A stretch of 50,369 nt of DNA from Desulfocapsa sp. (GCA_016765495.1 JAESPV010000003.1:53919-104287), one strand, 5' to 3'. Positions 26,467 to 36,852 are shown, counted from the stretch's first letter. Notes: a model not told the origin generated them from the sequence alone. Numbers and translations are program-made.

Positions 26467-27297
26467 TTAGTTAGCCGGAGCCTCCTCTACAGGAATTGCT
26501 TCTTCAGCAGCCTTTCCGGCAAGTTCAGCTTCCAGGGCAACCCGAGTCTCTTCAAGAATTCCAAGAGAATTATTCTGAGCGGCAATTTTAGAAAGAAGAA
26601 CGTTCGTGTTCAGTTTAGTACGAGCCAGTTCTTCTCCAGCACGAACAAGGAGTTTGGCACGCTCTTCAAGGGCTCTCTCAAGGGTCGCAACACGCAGGTT
26701 ACACGCCTCAACTTCTGCTGCAATCTCCTGATTTTTTGCATTATATTCATCAATCTTATTTGCAAGAGTTGCCTTCACCTCTTCAAGTCCTGCAGTAACT
26801 TCTACAGCAGTAGCAAGCTCCATGTTTTTTTGCTCAATTGTTGCCATTGCGGCAACAACAGCTTCTTCAAGAGTTGCTATTGCAGCGGTCTTGTTGTCCA
26901 ACTGAGCCTGCATAGCTTCTATTGCCTTATCAAACTGAGCCTGCATGGCTTCTAACGCTTGGGAACCATCATCAAACTCAGCCAACTCTTTCTTCAAGCT
27001 ATCAATTTTTTTCTTCTGTCTAGCAACATCACCCTTTAAAGTGTCGATATTACCAGTAAGTTTCTTGTTCTGAGACCTAAGATCCTTTACTTCTGCCAGT
27101 GCTTTCCCGGCTGCATCACTGGTGGTAGTATTTGCTACTGCAGCATGTTCTGCTGTCTCAGCCGCGACAGACACTTCTGCCCTCATGGAAGCCAGCTGTT
27201 TTTCCAAACTATCAATTTTTTTTTCTTTTACCGATCCCCAGATCACTCCCAAGAAGCAGAGAACAACCAAGGCAATGATGATATTGTTTTTACTCAT
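26467..27297 (-). CDS. Membrane-anchored coiled-coil protein of unknown function
   Basis: A 276-residue protein. One hydrophobic helix at residues 5-22 (IIIALVVLCFLGVIWGSV) anchors it, and almost all the rest is heptad-patterned, rich in Ala, Glu, Lys and Gln: a long coiled coil with no enzyme motif. There is a short internal near-repeat, EAMQAQFDKAIEAMQAQLDN at about residues 114-133, and a proline/acid-rich end. Such proteins act as envelope scaffolds or spacers. It is probably oriented with the coiled coil in the periplasm, but topology is not certain. It has its own terminator and lies about 135 bp from ilvD. Confidence 0.72.
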   Translation of the reverse strand: MSKNNIIIALVVLCFLGVIWGSVKEKKIDSLEKQLASMRAEVSVAAETAEHAAVANTTTSDAAGKALAEVKDLRSQNKKLTGNIDTLKGDVARQKKKIDSLKKELAEFDDGSQALEAMQAQFDKAIEAMQAQLDNKTAAIATLEEAVVAAMATIEQKNMELATAVEVTAGLEEVKATLANKIDEYNAKNQEIAAEVEACNLRVATLERALEERAKLLVRAGEELARTKLNTNVLLSKIAAQNNSLGILEETRVALEAELAGKAAEEAIPVEEAPAN

Positions 27298-27432
27298 AAC
27301 CTTTCCTCACAAAAATATATTTAACTGAAACCTATCAATTGCAATAATTATACAAGAAAATGGTTAATCTACAGAAAATGCGGGTAAGTGTCAATATCAA
27401 TATGGCTGAAAAGAGCTATCTTAAAGACGACC

Positions 27433-29271
27433 TCAATCCTCCGGCAACACCCGTACAGCACCCCTGTCAGCAGATGCGACCAACATCGAATAGGCTTTAA
27501 GAGCTTGAGATACATGGCGATCCCGACCTGTGGGCCGAAAGGCATCACGCCCTTTTCCATTCTCTTTTATACGACGTTGTGTAAGTTCCTCTTCTGTTAA
27601 CAAAACATTGATCTTTCGTGTAGGAATATCGATCTCAATTTCGTCACCGTCTTCTACAAGACCAATGGCCCCGCCTGCAGCAGCCTCTGGAGATACATGT
27701 CCTATGGAAAGCCCTGAAGTTCCACCGGAAAAACGGCCATCGGTAACAAGCGCACACTCTTTGCCCAGATGTACCGATTTCAGGTAAGAAGTGGGATAGA
27801 GCATTTCCTGCATTCCAGGCCCGCCCTTAGGTCCTTCATAGCGGATTATCACCACGTCTCCTGCGGTAATACTTCCATCAAGAATAGCATCACAGGCAGC
27901 GTCCTGAGACGAATAGACTCTGGCAGTTCCCCGAAAATTAAAAATGGATGGATCAACACCGGCAGTTTTTACAATGCAGCCATTGAGGGCAATATTTCCG
28001 TACAACACCGCAAGCCCTCCATCTTTACTGTAAGCATGCTCCATATCCCGAATACACCCTTCAGCCCGATCAAGATCAGCGTCCTCATACATATTCTGCT
28101 GGGAACCCATAACCAGATTACGTCCACTTTGCGCAGGTGCACTCAGATACAATTTACGAGCCTCATCAACACAGCCTTCTCCAGCAACATCCCAGCTTTC
28201 CAGGATGGCTTTAAGCGTTTTGCCTTCCACCCGATTAACACTGCTGTCAATCATTCCAGCCCGGTCAAGTTCTGCAAGAATAGCCATGATACCACCCGCC
28301 CGATTCACATCTTCCATATGAAAATGTGAAGAAGGAGCTACTTTGCAAAGATTTGGTACTCTCCGTGAAAGTTTATCAATATCAGCCATACTGAAATCAA
28401 CCTCAGCCTCATGGGCAATTGCCAAAAGATGCAAAACTGTGTTGGTTGAACCGCCCATGGCAATATCCAGGGTCATGGAATTTAAAAATGCTGCACGAGT
28501 GGCGATATTTCGGGGAAGTACCGAGCTATCTTCGTGTTTGTACCAGGCATCGGCCATCTCAACGATGCGCGTTGCTGCGCGATCAAAAAGATTCATACGG
28601 TTTGCATGGGTTGCGACAACGGTACCATTTCCAGGCAGTGCCATCCCTAAAGCCTCATTCAATGAGTTCATGGAATTTGCTGTAAACATACCGGAACATG
28701 ATCCACAGGTGGGACAGGCACACCGTTCAACCACATCAACAGCTTCATCACTCACTTCTTTATCGGCACCCATGACCATGACATCCACCAGGTCATACCG
28801 ATTATCACCATCAACTCCTGCCTCCATCGGGCCACCGGAAACAAAGATGGCGGGAATGTTTAAACGCATACTGGCCATCAGCATACCGGGCGTAATCTTA
28901 TCGCAATTACTGATACAGATCATGGCATCAACAGTATGCGCATTACACATATATTCCACACTGTCTGCTATAAGTTCACGTGATGGCAGAGAATAGAGCA
29001 TCCCGGCATGACCCATGGCTATGCCGTCATCAATGGCAATGGTATTAAACTCTGCGGCAAAACAGCCAAGTTCTGCAATTCGTTTTTTCAATTTCTGCCC
29101 AATCTCATGCAGATGCACATGCCCCGGCACAAATTGGGTAAAGGAGTTAACAATGGCAATAATCGGCTTTCCAAACTGCTCTTCTGTTACACCATTTGCT
29201 CGCCAGAGACTCCGTGCTCCAGCCATTTTTCTTCCCTGGGTTGTTGTGTCGCTGCGTAAAGGGATCGTCAT
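27433..29271 (-). CDS. ilvD: Dihydroxy-acid dehydratase
   Basis: A 612-residue enzyme that dehydrates 2,3-dihydroxy-isovalerate and its ethyl homologue to the 2-keto acids, a late step of valine and isoleucine synthesis. It uses an iron-sulfur cluster: [19 protein letters not shown] and [18 protein letters not shown] carry the cluster cysteines, and [20 protein letters not shown] is the conserved C-terminal block. Length and motifs are full. The start at 29271 ([14 protein letters not shown]) is preferred by family; TGAGG stands 9 nt upstream, and the longer frame would begin with TTG. It is divergent from the PilT-like gene at 29395. Confidence 0.96.
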   Translation of the reverse strand: MTIPLRSDTTTQGRKMAGARSLWRANGVTEEQFGKPIIAIVNSFTQFVPGHVHLHEIGQKLKKRIAELGCFAAEFNTIAIDDGIAMGHAGMLYSLPSRELIADSVEYMCNAHTVDAMICISNCDKITPGMLMASMRLNIPAIFVSGGPMEAGVDGDNRYDLVDVMVMGADKEVSDEAVDVVERCACPTCGSCSGMFTANSMNSLNEALGMALPGNGTVVATHANRMNLFDRAATRIVEMADAWYKHEDSSVLPRNIATRAAFLNSMTLDIAMGGSTNTVLHLLAIAHEAEVDFSMADIDKLSRRVPNLCKVAPSSHFHMEDVNRAGGIMAILAELDRAGMIDSSVNRVEGKTLKAILESWDVAGEGCVDEARKLYLSAPAQSGRNLVMGSQQNMYEDADLDRAEGCIRDMEHAYSKDGGLAVLYGNIALNGCIVKTAGVDPSIFNFRGTARVYSSQDAACDAILDGSITAGDVVIIRYEGPKGGPGMQEMLYPTSYLKSVHLGKECALVTDGRFSGGTSGLSIGHVSPEAAAGGAIGLVEDGDEIEIDIPTRKINVLLTEEELTQRRIKENGKGRDAFRPTGRDRHVSQALKAYSMLVASADRGAVRVLPED

Positions 29272-29394
29272 ATTATTTAACCTCAAGCCACTTATCTTTC
29301 TTTAATAAATAAAAACAATTTGAATTTCTTGTCTCTTTCATGGCAATATACTATGAAAACAGCAGGAATGTACAAAAAATTCCGGAGGGGATGA

Positions 29395-30561
29395 ATGAAA
29401 CAGACAGAGATTGATTATTGGATCACGTCGATGCTTGAGTCATACGATAATGTTTCCGACCTAAACATTACCGTTGGTAAAACCCTGCAGGTGGAATCGG
29501 CAGGTGTCTTAATGCCGGTTAGTGTCACACCTCCTGTGCGGAAACTCACGCCCTTCCAAGCCGAAGTCTTTGCTCTAAACCTTATCGGCAACAACAAACG
29601 TTTATTACGGGATCTTGTGGAGAACGGATCCTGTGATCTATCGTACACACTTGGTGACAACGTCCGCTTCAGGGTAAATATCTTCACTCAAAAAGGCTAT
29701 TTCACCACCGTCCTGCGAAAACTGGAAACCACTATTCCAACTATTAAAGGAATGAATCTCCCATCATCATTCAATAAAATGGCAGGAGAGTTAAATGGCC
29801 TGATTCTTTTTACCGGCGCCACAGGAAGTGGTAAAACCACATCACTGGCCACACTACTCCATAAAATCAATGTGGATCGTTCAGTCAATGTTGTAACACT
29901 TGAAGACCCCATCGAGTATGTCCACCCTCATATCAAAGCAACATTTAATCAACGGGAACTCGGCAATGATTTCAGCACGTTTGCCTCGGGAATGCGCGCA
30001 GCACTCCGCCAGGCGCCAAAGGTCATTCTGGTTGGTGAAATGCGGGACAGAGAAACCATGGAAATCGGCCTCACTGCTGCTGAAACAGGGCATCTTGTCC
30101 TCTCAACTTTACATACTATTGATGCCGGGCAGACCATCAACCGTATCCTTGGTATGTTCGAGCAGGAAGAACAGCCACAGATCAGAAACCGTTTGGTTGA
30201 TACCATCCGCTGGGTTGTTGGCCAGCGTCTCCTGCCAAAAGTTGGCGGGGGCCGGATTGCTGCCATGGAAGTGCTCTGTACCAGTTTACGGGTAAAGGAT
30301 CTTATCTTAAATGGTGAAGACGAAGAAAAAACATTTTATAAAATTATTCAGCAGGGCTCAGCCATAGATATGCGTACATTTGATCAGCATATCCTGGAAC
30401 TGTATGAGTCGGAACTGATCACTGAGGAGACTGCGATACGCTACTGTTCTTATAGAAATGAAGTTTCCCGAGGCCTTGACATTATCAAATCTTCACGTGG
30501 AGAATCGACGACAACTCTCACCGGATTGGCCATGGAAGAAGAGGAACAGCCCCGCTGGTAA
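29395..30561 (+). CDS. PilT/PilU-type retraction ATPase
   Basis: A 388-residue type II/IV secretion ATPase. Walker A GATGSGKTTSLATLL is at about residues 140-154, the Asp box and VTLEDPIEYVH follow, and Walker B is in VILVGEMRDRETMEI with HLVLSTLHT, the His box. These are the PilT signatures. PilT family members pull back type IV pili for twitching and DNA uptake; the C terminus here is longer and ends in an acidic tail like PilU. No pilin or pilus assembly gene is close. GGAGGGGATGA precedes the ATG. The next gene starts 12 bp downstream and may be cotranscribed. Confidence 0.92.
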   Translation: MKQTEIDYWITSMLESYDNVSDLNITVGKTLQVESAGVLMPVSVTPPVRKLTPFQAEVFALNLIGNNKRLLRDLVENGSCDLSYTLGDNVRFRVNIFTQKGYFTTVLRKLETTIPTIKGMNLPSSFNKMAGELNGLILFTGATGSGKTTSLATLLHKINVDRSVNVVTLEDPIEYVHPHIKATFNQRELGNDFSTFASGMRAALRQAPKVILVGEMRDRETMEIGLTAAETGHLVLSTLHTIDAGQTINRILGMFEQEEQPQIRNRLVDTIRWVVGQRLLPKVGGGRIAAMEVLCTSLRVKDLILNGEDEEKTFYKIIQQGSAIDMRTFDQHILELYESELITEETAIRYCSYRNEVSRGLDIIKSSRGESTTTLTGLAMEEEEQPRW

Positions 30562-30572
30562 AGAGGAGTGTG

Positions 30573-31256
30573 ATGAATATAACGTGCAAAAATTGTTCTA
30601 AAAAGCTGACGCTCAGCAATAAAATACGAAAAGGCCTCAAACAACTGGCTCCGGGACGAACTCTGCGCCTTCCATGTCCCCATTGCAAGGAGGCTGTTGT
30701 ATTAAGCAGCAACAATATTGGCCCGAATAAGGGAAACGATCCGAACCCATCTTCCGTCAAGCCACCTTCCCCACCCGACATTGCGTGGTTGAAAGAAGGG
30801 ACTTTTGAAGAGGAAGAGGTCGTTGAAGATATTCCACAAGCTCTCATCCTTTTAAGGGCCGGAAAAAAACGGGAGGGCATTAGCAAAGCCATCGAAAGTA
30901 TAGGCTACCAGGCAAGTTTTGCTGAAACAAGTCAGGAGGCCATTGAAAAAATGCAGTTTGTGAATTTTGCAGGCGTCATCCTCCACTCTGACTTTGAAGC
31001 AGGAAGCATGGAACAGTCATCTTTCCACCAATTCATGAGAGACATGCCCATGAGTAAACGCCGCTTCATTTTTTACATTCTTGTGGGGACGGAGTTTGCT
31101 ACTCTCTATGATCTTGAAGCATTGGCCAGTTCTGCTAATCTTGTGGTGAATGATCGGGAGATCCCTGAGCTTCTTACTATTCTTCGTAAGGCTATTCCAA
31201 GTTATGAAGATCTTTTTGGGCCACTGATGGCGGAGATAAGCGCCTACAGCCGATGA
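30573..31256 (+). CDS. Zinc-ribbon protein with degenerate receiver-like domain
   Basis: A 227-residue protein. The N terminus, ITCKNCSKKL and RLPCPHCKE (two CxxC pairs, about residues 4-42), forms a zinc ribbon. After a Pro/Ser linker, about residues 90-225 have the alternating strand-helix pattern of a response-regulator receiver (PQALILLRAGKKREGISKAI, then AGVILHSDFEAG), but the expected phospho-Asp is not in place, so it is probably a pseudo-receiver. It lies 12 bp after the PilT-like ATPase and may regulate or localise it; that is inference from position. GTG 30570 just before the ATG is an alternative start. Confidence 0.68.
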   Translation: MNITCKNCSKKLTLSNKIRKGLKQLAPGRTLRLPCPHCKEAVVLSSNNIGPNKGNDPNPSSVKPPSPPDIAWLKEGTFEEEEVVEDIPQALILLRAGKKREGISKAIESIGYQASFAETSQEAIEKMQFVNFAGVILHSDFEAGSMEQSSFHQFMRDMPMSKRRFIFYILVGTEFATLYDLEALASSANLVVNDREIPELLTILRKAIPSYEDLFGPLMAEISAYSR

Positions 31257-31257
31257 T

Positions 31258-31289
31258 GTAACTCTCCAGAGAGCACTCCGAAGAGTTAC
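31258..31289 (+). terminator. Weak hairpin after the zinc-ribbon gene
   Basis: GTAACTCT (31258-31265) and AGAGTTAC (31282-31289) pair perfectly, but no T-run follows. It may be a weak or Rho-assisted terminator. Confidence 0.3.
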
Positions 31290-31337
31290 ACCCCGATATT
31301 CCATGTTACATTCAGAAAAAAATACAAACGAAACTCA

Positions 31338-33437
31338 ATGAAAAACAGATACTTAGAGAAAGACGCATCCATCTACACCGAGTCCCTTGCCAATTGTAAC
31401 GTTGACCTTGCGATGCGTGCTTATACATCCAGGCTTATCGGTCAGGAAGGTGGGCTGGTGTTGCATGGTGGCGGCAATACTTCGGTAAAATCCAGTGTCA
31501 CTACTCTGCTTGGAGAGAGTTGCGATGTACTCTTTATTAAAGGGAGTGGCTGGGATCTGGGTACTATCGAGCCACAGGGATTTCCGGCACTTGACCTGGA
31601 CTACCTGCAGCGTCTCCGGCCCCTGGAAGGACTGACAGACGAAGAGATGGTGAATCAATTTAGAACTCATATGTTGGATTCAACGGCTCCGAATCCATCC
31701 ATTGAAACGCTGGTTCATGCTTTTCTGCCCCATAAATTTATTGACCACACCCATGCAGATGCGATTGTTACTCTTACTAATATGGAGCAACCGGAAGAAC
31801 GGCTGCGAGAGGTTCTTGGGGATAAGATTGGGATTCTCCCCTGGATTATGCCCGGTTTTCCCCTTTCCAAAAGGGTGGTGGAGCTTTATGAACAGCAGCC
31901 GGATATCGAGGCCATCATTCTGCTCAACCACGGTATTTTCACCTTTGGAGAAACCGGAGAAAAAGCATATGGCAAGATGATTCATTATGTCACGCTTGCT
32001 GAAGAATATATTCTTTCATGCCAGACCGATAGTCCCACTGCTTCATCCTCTAAACCGCCACAACTTTCTGCGGAGCTTGTCCTGCCAATAGTGCGTGGTG
32101 CACTCACCATAACTGACAAATCAGGTGTTAAACCTTTCTATCTGATACTCAGACAAGATCAAGATATTCTTGGCTGCCTACAGGAAGACAATGCCAAATT
32201 ACGTTATTCGTCAGGAGTTCTCACTCCCGACCATGTCATCCGCACAAAAAATCACCCATTATGGCTGGATCTGCAGGAGAATACTGAAAAGAGCATAGCT
32301 GCGACTATAGAGCATGGCCTTAAGGACTATGCAGCAAACTATCTCGATTATTTCAACACACAGGTGAGCAGTAAAAATCTTGATCGGATCATGCTCGACA
32401 CAAAACCCAGGGTAATCCTGATACCTGGACTTGGCCTTATTACAATAGGTCATACCGAAAAAGCAGCAGTTATCAGCGGTGACATTGCCTATCACACCCT
32501 GCTTGCCAAGCAGAAAGGAAGTGCAATTTCACCCTACAAAGAACTTGCTGCTTCTCATATCTTTGACATGGAATACTGGAGCCTTGAGCAGGTAAAACTG
32601 GGCAAAGGTTCTACTCTGCCTCTTGCCGGACAGGTTGCACTTATTACTGGTGGAGGCGGTGCTATTGCCTGCGGGATTGGCCGAATGCTGCTTGCTGCAG
32701 GTGCTCATGTGTATCTTTGCGATCTTAATCTGGAACGTCTTGAGAAAGTTTGTGATCTGCTAAAACAGGAATTCTCTGCAGACAGGATTGACGCGCTGCT
32801 TATGGATGTAACCGATAAAAAAGCAGTCCGACAGGGAATGCAGTCCGTCATTCACCAATGCGGTGGCCTGGACATACTGGTGCCCAATGCAGGTCTTGCC
32901 CATGTGGCTACTTTAGAAGACCTCGATGAGGAAAAATTCCGTCAAGTAACAGAAGTGAATACCATGGGGGTTTTCCAGGTGATTCAGGCAGCCATTCCAA
33001 TCTTTAAAAGGCAGGCTCTGCTTGGAAAAGCTGCCGCTCACATCATCATCAACAGTTCTAAAAATGTCTTTGCACCCGGAGCTGCCTTTGGTGCCTACTC
33101 TTCATCCAAGGCAGGTGCCCACCAGCTGGGAAAAATTGCCGCCATGGAGCTTGCCCCCTATAATGTTCGTGTCAATATGATTAATGCCGATGCTATTTTT
33201 GATGATCACGGCATACCATCCGGCCTTTGGGATGTTGTCGGTCCCGACAGAATGCGATCAAGAAACCTTGATCCCGAAGGACTGAAGGAATACTACCGGC
33301 AAAGAAACCTCCTTAAAACCGAAGTTCTGGCCAACCATGTTGGAAATGCGGTGGTATTTTTTGCATCCTCGCTTACTCCCACAACAGGCGCTACCCTTCC
33401 GGTTGATGGCGGTGTCACTGCTGCCTTTCCACGATAA
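31338..33437 (+). CDS. Bifunctional class II aldolase / short-chain dehydrogenase
   Basis: A 699-residue fusion. About residues 30-240 form a class II aldolase/adducin-type domain with a metal site in FIDHTHADAIVTL and ILLNHGIFTFGET. About residues 430-699 form a short-chain dehydrogenase: nucleotide loop ITGGGGAIACGIGRML, NAGLAHVA, catalytic Ser in IINSSKNVF and the Tyr-Lys pair in YSSSKAGAHQLGK. This is the architecture of rhamnulose-1-phosphate aldolase/alcohol dehydrogenase proteins, which cleave a deoxy sugar and handle the aldehyde. No other sugar gene is adjacent, so the substrate is not known. Confidence 0.9.
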   Translation: MKNRYLEKDASIYTESLANCNVDLAMRAYTSRLIGQEGGLVLHGGGNTSVKSSVTTLLGESCDVLFIKGSGWDLGTIEPQGFPALDLDYLQRLRPLEGLTDEEMVNQFRTHMLDSTAPNPSIETLVHAFLPHKFIDHTHADAIVTLTNMEQPEERLREVLGDKIGILPWIMPGFPLSKRVVELYEQQPDIEAIILLNHGIFTFGETGEKAYGKMIHYVTLAEEYILSCQTDSPTASSSKPPQLSAELVLPIVRGALTITDKSGVKPFYLILRQDQDILGCLQEDNAKLRYSSGVLTPDHVIRTKNHPLWLDLQENTEKSIAATIEHGLKDYAANYLDYFNTQVSSKNLDRIMLDTKPRVILIPGLGLITIGHTEKAAVISGDIAYHTLLAKQKGSAISPYKELAASHIFDMEYWSLEQVKLGKGSTLPLAGQVALITGGGGAIACGIGRMLLAAGAHVYLCDLNLERLEKVCDLLKQEFSADRIDALLMDVTDKKAVRQGMQSVIHQCGGLDILVPNAGLAHVATLEDLDEEKFRQVTEVNTMGVFQVIQAAIPIFKRQALLGKAAAHIIINSSKNVFAPGAAFGAYSSSKAGAHQLGKIAAMELAPYNVRVNMINADAIFDDHGIPSGLWDVVGPDRMRSRNLDPEGLKEYYRQRNLLKTEVLANHVGNAVVFFASSLTPTTGATLPVDGGVTAAFPR

Positions 33438-33482
33438 TACAAGAAAGAAGTAACTACTCACAGCTCCTTGAAACTCTTTTGA

Positions 33483-33517
33483 TGTACCGGAAGCTTAAAA
33501 CTTCGTTTCCGGGTACA
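33483..33517 (+). terminator. Hairpin after the aldolase-dehydrogenase gene
   Basis: TGTACCGGAA (33483-33492) pairs with TTCCGGGTACA (33507-33517) with one bulged G. It lies 45 bp after the stop and has no strong T-run. A terminator role is likely but not certain. Confidence 0.4.
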
Positions 33518-33636
33518 CCGCAGAGCGATGTGACCAGAGTAACCATATGACTTTTCTTTTATTCTGTGTTATGTTGTCCCTATATATTCCTCAATAAACT
33601 CGGCACAAGCCCTGCAACTATGCCCCAGGAGAAACC

Positions 33637-34086
33637 ATGCTCACAGCCAAAGATATCATGACTCAAGAAGTTATTACCGTTGATAAAGAAACCCCGGTTG
33701 CCGAACTGGCTCGAATTCTTACCAGTCACAATATCAGCGGCGTCCCTGTACTTGATGATAACGGTAGAGTTTTTGCTGTGGTCACAGAAAGTGACCTCAT
33801 CGACCAATCGAAAAAACTTCACATTCCCACGGTTGTTACCATCCTTGACTCTGTTTTCTATCTGGAAAATCCCGATAAAATGGAAGCTGAAATGAAAAAA
33901 ATCGCAGGAACCAACGTTGCTGAAATCTGTAGTGGAGTGCCAAAAACCATTAGTCTTGATACCCAGCTCGATGAAATTGCAACCATCATGGCTGAAGACA
34001 ACGTTCACACCCTCCCGGTTTTAGATGATGAAAAGCTTGTCGGTATTATTGGCAAAAAGGATATTATCAAGACTCTGATTACTTAA
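33637..34086 (+). CDS. CBS domain pair protein
   Basis: A 149-residue protein made of two CBS motifs only: DIMTQEVITVDKETPVAELA...GVPVLDDNGRVFAVVTESDL (split by a short linker) and CSGVPKTISLDTQLDEIATI...LPVLDDEKLVGIIGKKDI. Single CBS pairs bind adenine nucleotides and act as regulators of partner proteins. No partner is fused or adjacent. The protein is cytoplasmic. Confidence 0.9.
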   Translation: MLTAKDIMTQEVITVDKETPVAELARILTSHNISGVPVLDDNGRVFAVVTESDLIDQSKKLHIPTVVTILDSVFYLENPDKMEAEMKKIAGTNVAEICSGVPKTISLDTQLDEIATIMAEDNVHTLPVLDDEKLVGIIGKKDIIKTLIT

Positions 34087-34577
34087 CGCCCGCACTCTGT
34101 GATACCGGAAATTGTCATACGCAACAACAAAACAGCACCGGAGCAGGAAAGTGGTATCAAGCCAAATGGGGCAACCACAAGGGATTGCCCCTACGTCGGC
34201 TCCCCCCAAAATTGATCCTTTTTTTGACTGAATTGGAGATAATTAAGAGGAAGAGAAGATCACCAATTCAGCTGCCATTCCTGCTTTTTTTATACTCAAA
34301 CTCATCACGATTCCGAGGACATTGCACTCTCCCTAACTCCGCTTGCCTTCGTCCATAAACACATCTTAAGTTTTTTCATTGTCACCCCAATAAGTTCTTG
34401 TCTTTCCATTTCTCTTTTGCTATAAAGTGAGATTTCACTAGAAGAAAAGGCTGGAGTTTCTCAAGCTGTAGTCTTTTCGTATTTTTTAAGTCGGTGACAA
34501 TCATCGGCAAACTACAGGGAGTAGCCCTGAAATTTACCACCTGGCCGTAACATCAGGCCGCAAGAAGAGTAGAAAAC
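34087..34577. other. Long leader/intergenic region before rpsA
   Basis: These 490 bp contain no convincing gene. A hairpin at 34168-34191 (GGGGCAA with TTGCCCC) has the look of a dispersed REP-type repeat. TGAATTGG (34229-34236) pairs with CCAATTCA (34263-34270) around a 26-nt loop. The last 150 bp are AT-rich and probably hold the rpsA promoter and leader, which in many bacteria carries S1 autoregulation; I cannot identify a known riboswitch. Confidence 0.5.
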
Positions 34578-36317
34578 ATGACAGAGGAACTTAACCAGGA
34601 AACCCCGGACGACAATGAAGAGATGAGTTTTGCAGAACTCTTCGAAATGGAAGAAAATAACACAGTGGTTAACGTCGGCGACGTTACCATCGGCACCATC
34701 ATTGGTACTGTGGACGATTACGTCCTTGTAGATGTCGGAGACAAGGCAGAGAGTTATATTGCCAAATCCGAATTCCAGCTGGACGAAGGCATTGAATTTA
34801 ATGTAGGCGACACATTTGAAGTTTTTGTAGGACGTCGTAAGGACGAAGGCGGTCTCCTACTGTCACGTGACAAAGCCATAGCTATCAAAGTATGGGAAGA
34901 TATAGCCAAGATTCAGGAAGCAGACGAAACAATTGAAGGCAAAATTGAGAATCGTGTTAAGGGCGGCATGTCCGTTAACATCGGCGTCCCTGCTTTCCTC
35001 CCCTATTCCCAGATCGATCTTCGACCCGTTAAAGATCTCGATGCTCTTATCGGCGAATCTTTTGATTTCAAAATCCTTAAGTTCAACCGCAAACGCAACA
35101 ACGTGGTTATTTCCCGTCGTGCAATTCTTGAAGAGGCTCGCGCCAAACTTCGCGAGAAGATGCGCTCAGTCCTGGAAGAGGGACAGATCATCAAGGGAGC
35201 AATCACCAATATCACAGATTACGGTCTCTTTATCGACATGGGCGGCATGGATGGCCTCTGTCATATCACCGATCTTTCCTGGGGACGCGTTTCCCATCCT
35301 GCCAAGCTCTACAAAGTTGGTCAGGAACTGGAAGTCAAGGTACTTAAATATGACAAAGAGCATGACAGGGTATCGCTTGGTGTTAAACAGCTTAAAGCTG
35401 ATCCTTGGGCAACCGTTGCAGAGCGCTTCCCCGTTGGCGAGAAAACCGTGGGCAAAGTTGTCTCCATCACTGATTACGGTGTCTTTGTAGAACTTGAAGA
35501 AGGCGTTGAAGGCCTGATTCATGTGTCTGAAATGACCTGGTCGAAGAAACCCCGCCACCCCTCCAAGATGGTTGCCGTTAGTGATGAGCTTGAGATCATG
35601 GTTCTGAACATCGAACCTGAGACCAAACGTATCTCACTTGGCATGAAACAACTTCTGCCAAATCCATGGGATCTGGTGACTGATAACTATCCTGTTGGTT
35701 CTGTTATTGAAGGAAAAGTTAAAAACATCACAGACTTTGGTATCTTCATCGGAATAGAAGAAGGCATTGACGGACTTATCCATGTATCCGATCTTTCATG
35801 GACCGAGCGCATCAAGCATCCTTCCGAGAAATACGCCAAGGGTGAAACCATCCAGGCTGCTGTATTGAAGATTGACAAAGAGCACGAGCGTTTCTCACTT
35901 GGCATCAAACAGCTTGAGCCGGATCCATGGCAGGCAGCTTACAACAACTTCCCTTCAGGCACCATTATTGAAGGGAAGATCACCAACGTTACTGACTTTG
36001 GTGTCTTGGTACAGCTTGAAGAAGGAATAGAAGGTCTTGTTCATGTTTCTGAAATTTCCAAGGATAAAGTTAAAACTCCGATTGGAATGTATGAAGTGGG
36101 CGATACCCTGAAAGCCATTGTTATCAATGTGTCCGCTAAAGATAGAAAAATCGGCCTCTCCATCAAAACGCTTGAAGAAGATGGTGAAGAGGGTGCTGCT
36201 AAGAATTACGCCAAGAAGAAAGAAGAGGCCGCTGCTACCGCACCTTCTACCTTTGGCGATCTGCTCAAGGCTGCTGCCGGTGACGGTAATGATGAGGAAA
36301 CAACTGACGAGAAGTAA
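34578..36317 (+). CDS. rpsA: 30S ribosomal protein S1
   Basis: A 579-residue protein with six S1 RNA-binding repeats. The first two are divergent (DVTIGTIIGTVDDYVLVDVG and EGKIENRVKGGMSVNIG) and dock S1 onto the ribosome; the last four are canonical (ITNITDYGLFIDMGG, VSITDYGVFVELEEG, VKNITDFGIFIGIEEG, ITNVTDFGVLVQLEEG), each closing with an HV/HI-S/T motif. The C terminus is an acidic, low-complexity tail. S1 brings mRNA to the 30S subunit. The gene is followed 146 bp later by an IHF-type gene, the common rpsA-ihfB order. Confidence 0.97.
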   Translation: MTEELNQETPDDNEEMSFAELFEMEENNTVVNVGDVTIGTIIGTVDDYVLVDVGDKAESYIAKSEFQLDEGIEFNVGDTFEVFVGRRKDEGGLLLSRDKAIAIKVWEDIAKIQEADETIEGKIENRVKGGMSVNIGVPAFLPYSQIDLRPVKDLDALIGESFDFKILKFNRKRNNVVISRRAILEEARAKLREKMRSVLEEGQIIKGAITNITDYGLFIDMGGMDGLCHITDLSWGRVSHPAKLYKVGQELEVKVLKYDKEHDRVSLGVKQLKADPWATVAERFPVGEKTVGKVVSITDYGVFVELEEGVEGLIHVSEMTWSKKPRHPSKMVAVSDELEIMVLNIEPETKRISLGMKQLLPNPWDLVTDNYPVGSVIEGKVKNITDFGIFIGIEEGIDGLIHVSDLSWTERIKHPSEKYAKGETIQAAVLKIDKEHERFSLGIKQLEPDPWQAAYNNFPSGTIIEGKITNVTDFGVLVQLEEGIEGLVHVSEISKDKVKTPIGMYEVGDTLKAIVINVSAKDRKIGLSIKTLEEDGEEGAAKNYAKKKEEAAATAPSTFGDLLKAAAGDGNDEETTDEK

Positions 36318-36463
36318 GGAACGTACGGCGAAATAACCAGAACAACGTATTTCGTTCCCGTTCCTAAATCAACAGTCGTTAACCGGACCCAACAGGTTGT
36401 TTTATCGAAAGAGAAATCTTTTCGGTAAAACAACTTTTTTTATTCCTGGAATTTGTAATAACT

Positions 36464-36742
36464 ATGCTAAAAAAAGAACTTGTCAATGAAGTAAGTACAG
36501 ATCTTGCTCTCCATAAAAATGATGTGACTGCTGCGCTCGATATTATGCTTAAAACCATGGAAGATGCTCTGAAAGAAGAGCGTCGCATAGAGCTTAGAGG
36601 GTTTGGAAGTTTTGCTGTCAGAAAACGGAAAGCTCGTTGTACAAAAAATCCGAAAACCGGAATAATCATGAATATTCCCGAACGGAAGACTATTCATTTT
36701 ACCATGAGCAAATCTCTTAAAGAAGCACTCATTAAAAACTAA
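36464..36742 (+). CDS. ihfB: Integration host factor / HU-family DNA-bending protein (IHF beta-like)
   Basis: A 92-residue histone-like protein. ELRGFGSFAVRKRKARCTKNPKTG is the strand and arm region that wraps DNA, split here only for length, and IIMNIPERKTIHFTMSKSLKEAL closes the fold; the tip that carries the DNA-intercalating Pro is present (NPKTG...NIP). HU and IHF subunits are hard to separate by sequence; the rpsA-proximal position supports IHF beta. It bends DNA in replication, recombination and transcription. Confidence 0.85.
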   Translation: MLKKELVNEVSTDLALHKNDVTAALDIMLKTMEDALKEERRIELRGFGSFAVRKRKARCTKNPKTGIIMNIPERKTIHFTMSKSLKEALIKN

Positions 36743-36750
36743 CATTCTCA

Positions 36751-36769
36751 GCACCCCCTTGAGGGGTGC
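36751..36769. terminator. Short GC-rich hairpin between ihfB and yciO
   Basis: GCACCCC (36751-36757) pairs with GGGGTGC (36763-36769), loop of 5 nt, 8 bp after the ihfB stop. There is no T-run on either strand, but it sits between convergent genes and likely ends both transcripts. Confidence 0.5.
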
Positions 36770-36852
36770 AAGTACCTTACAAATTCTTTGGAATAAACAT
36801 ACCGAAACAAGTATTCTCGGAGTCTACATTAAGCTGTTTTTTTTGACAGGCT

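Noticed and set aside
28343..28996. 217-codon plus-strand frame over ilvD
   Set aside because: Lies wholly within a well-conserved minus-strand gene; composition is that of a reverse frame.
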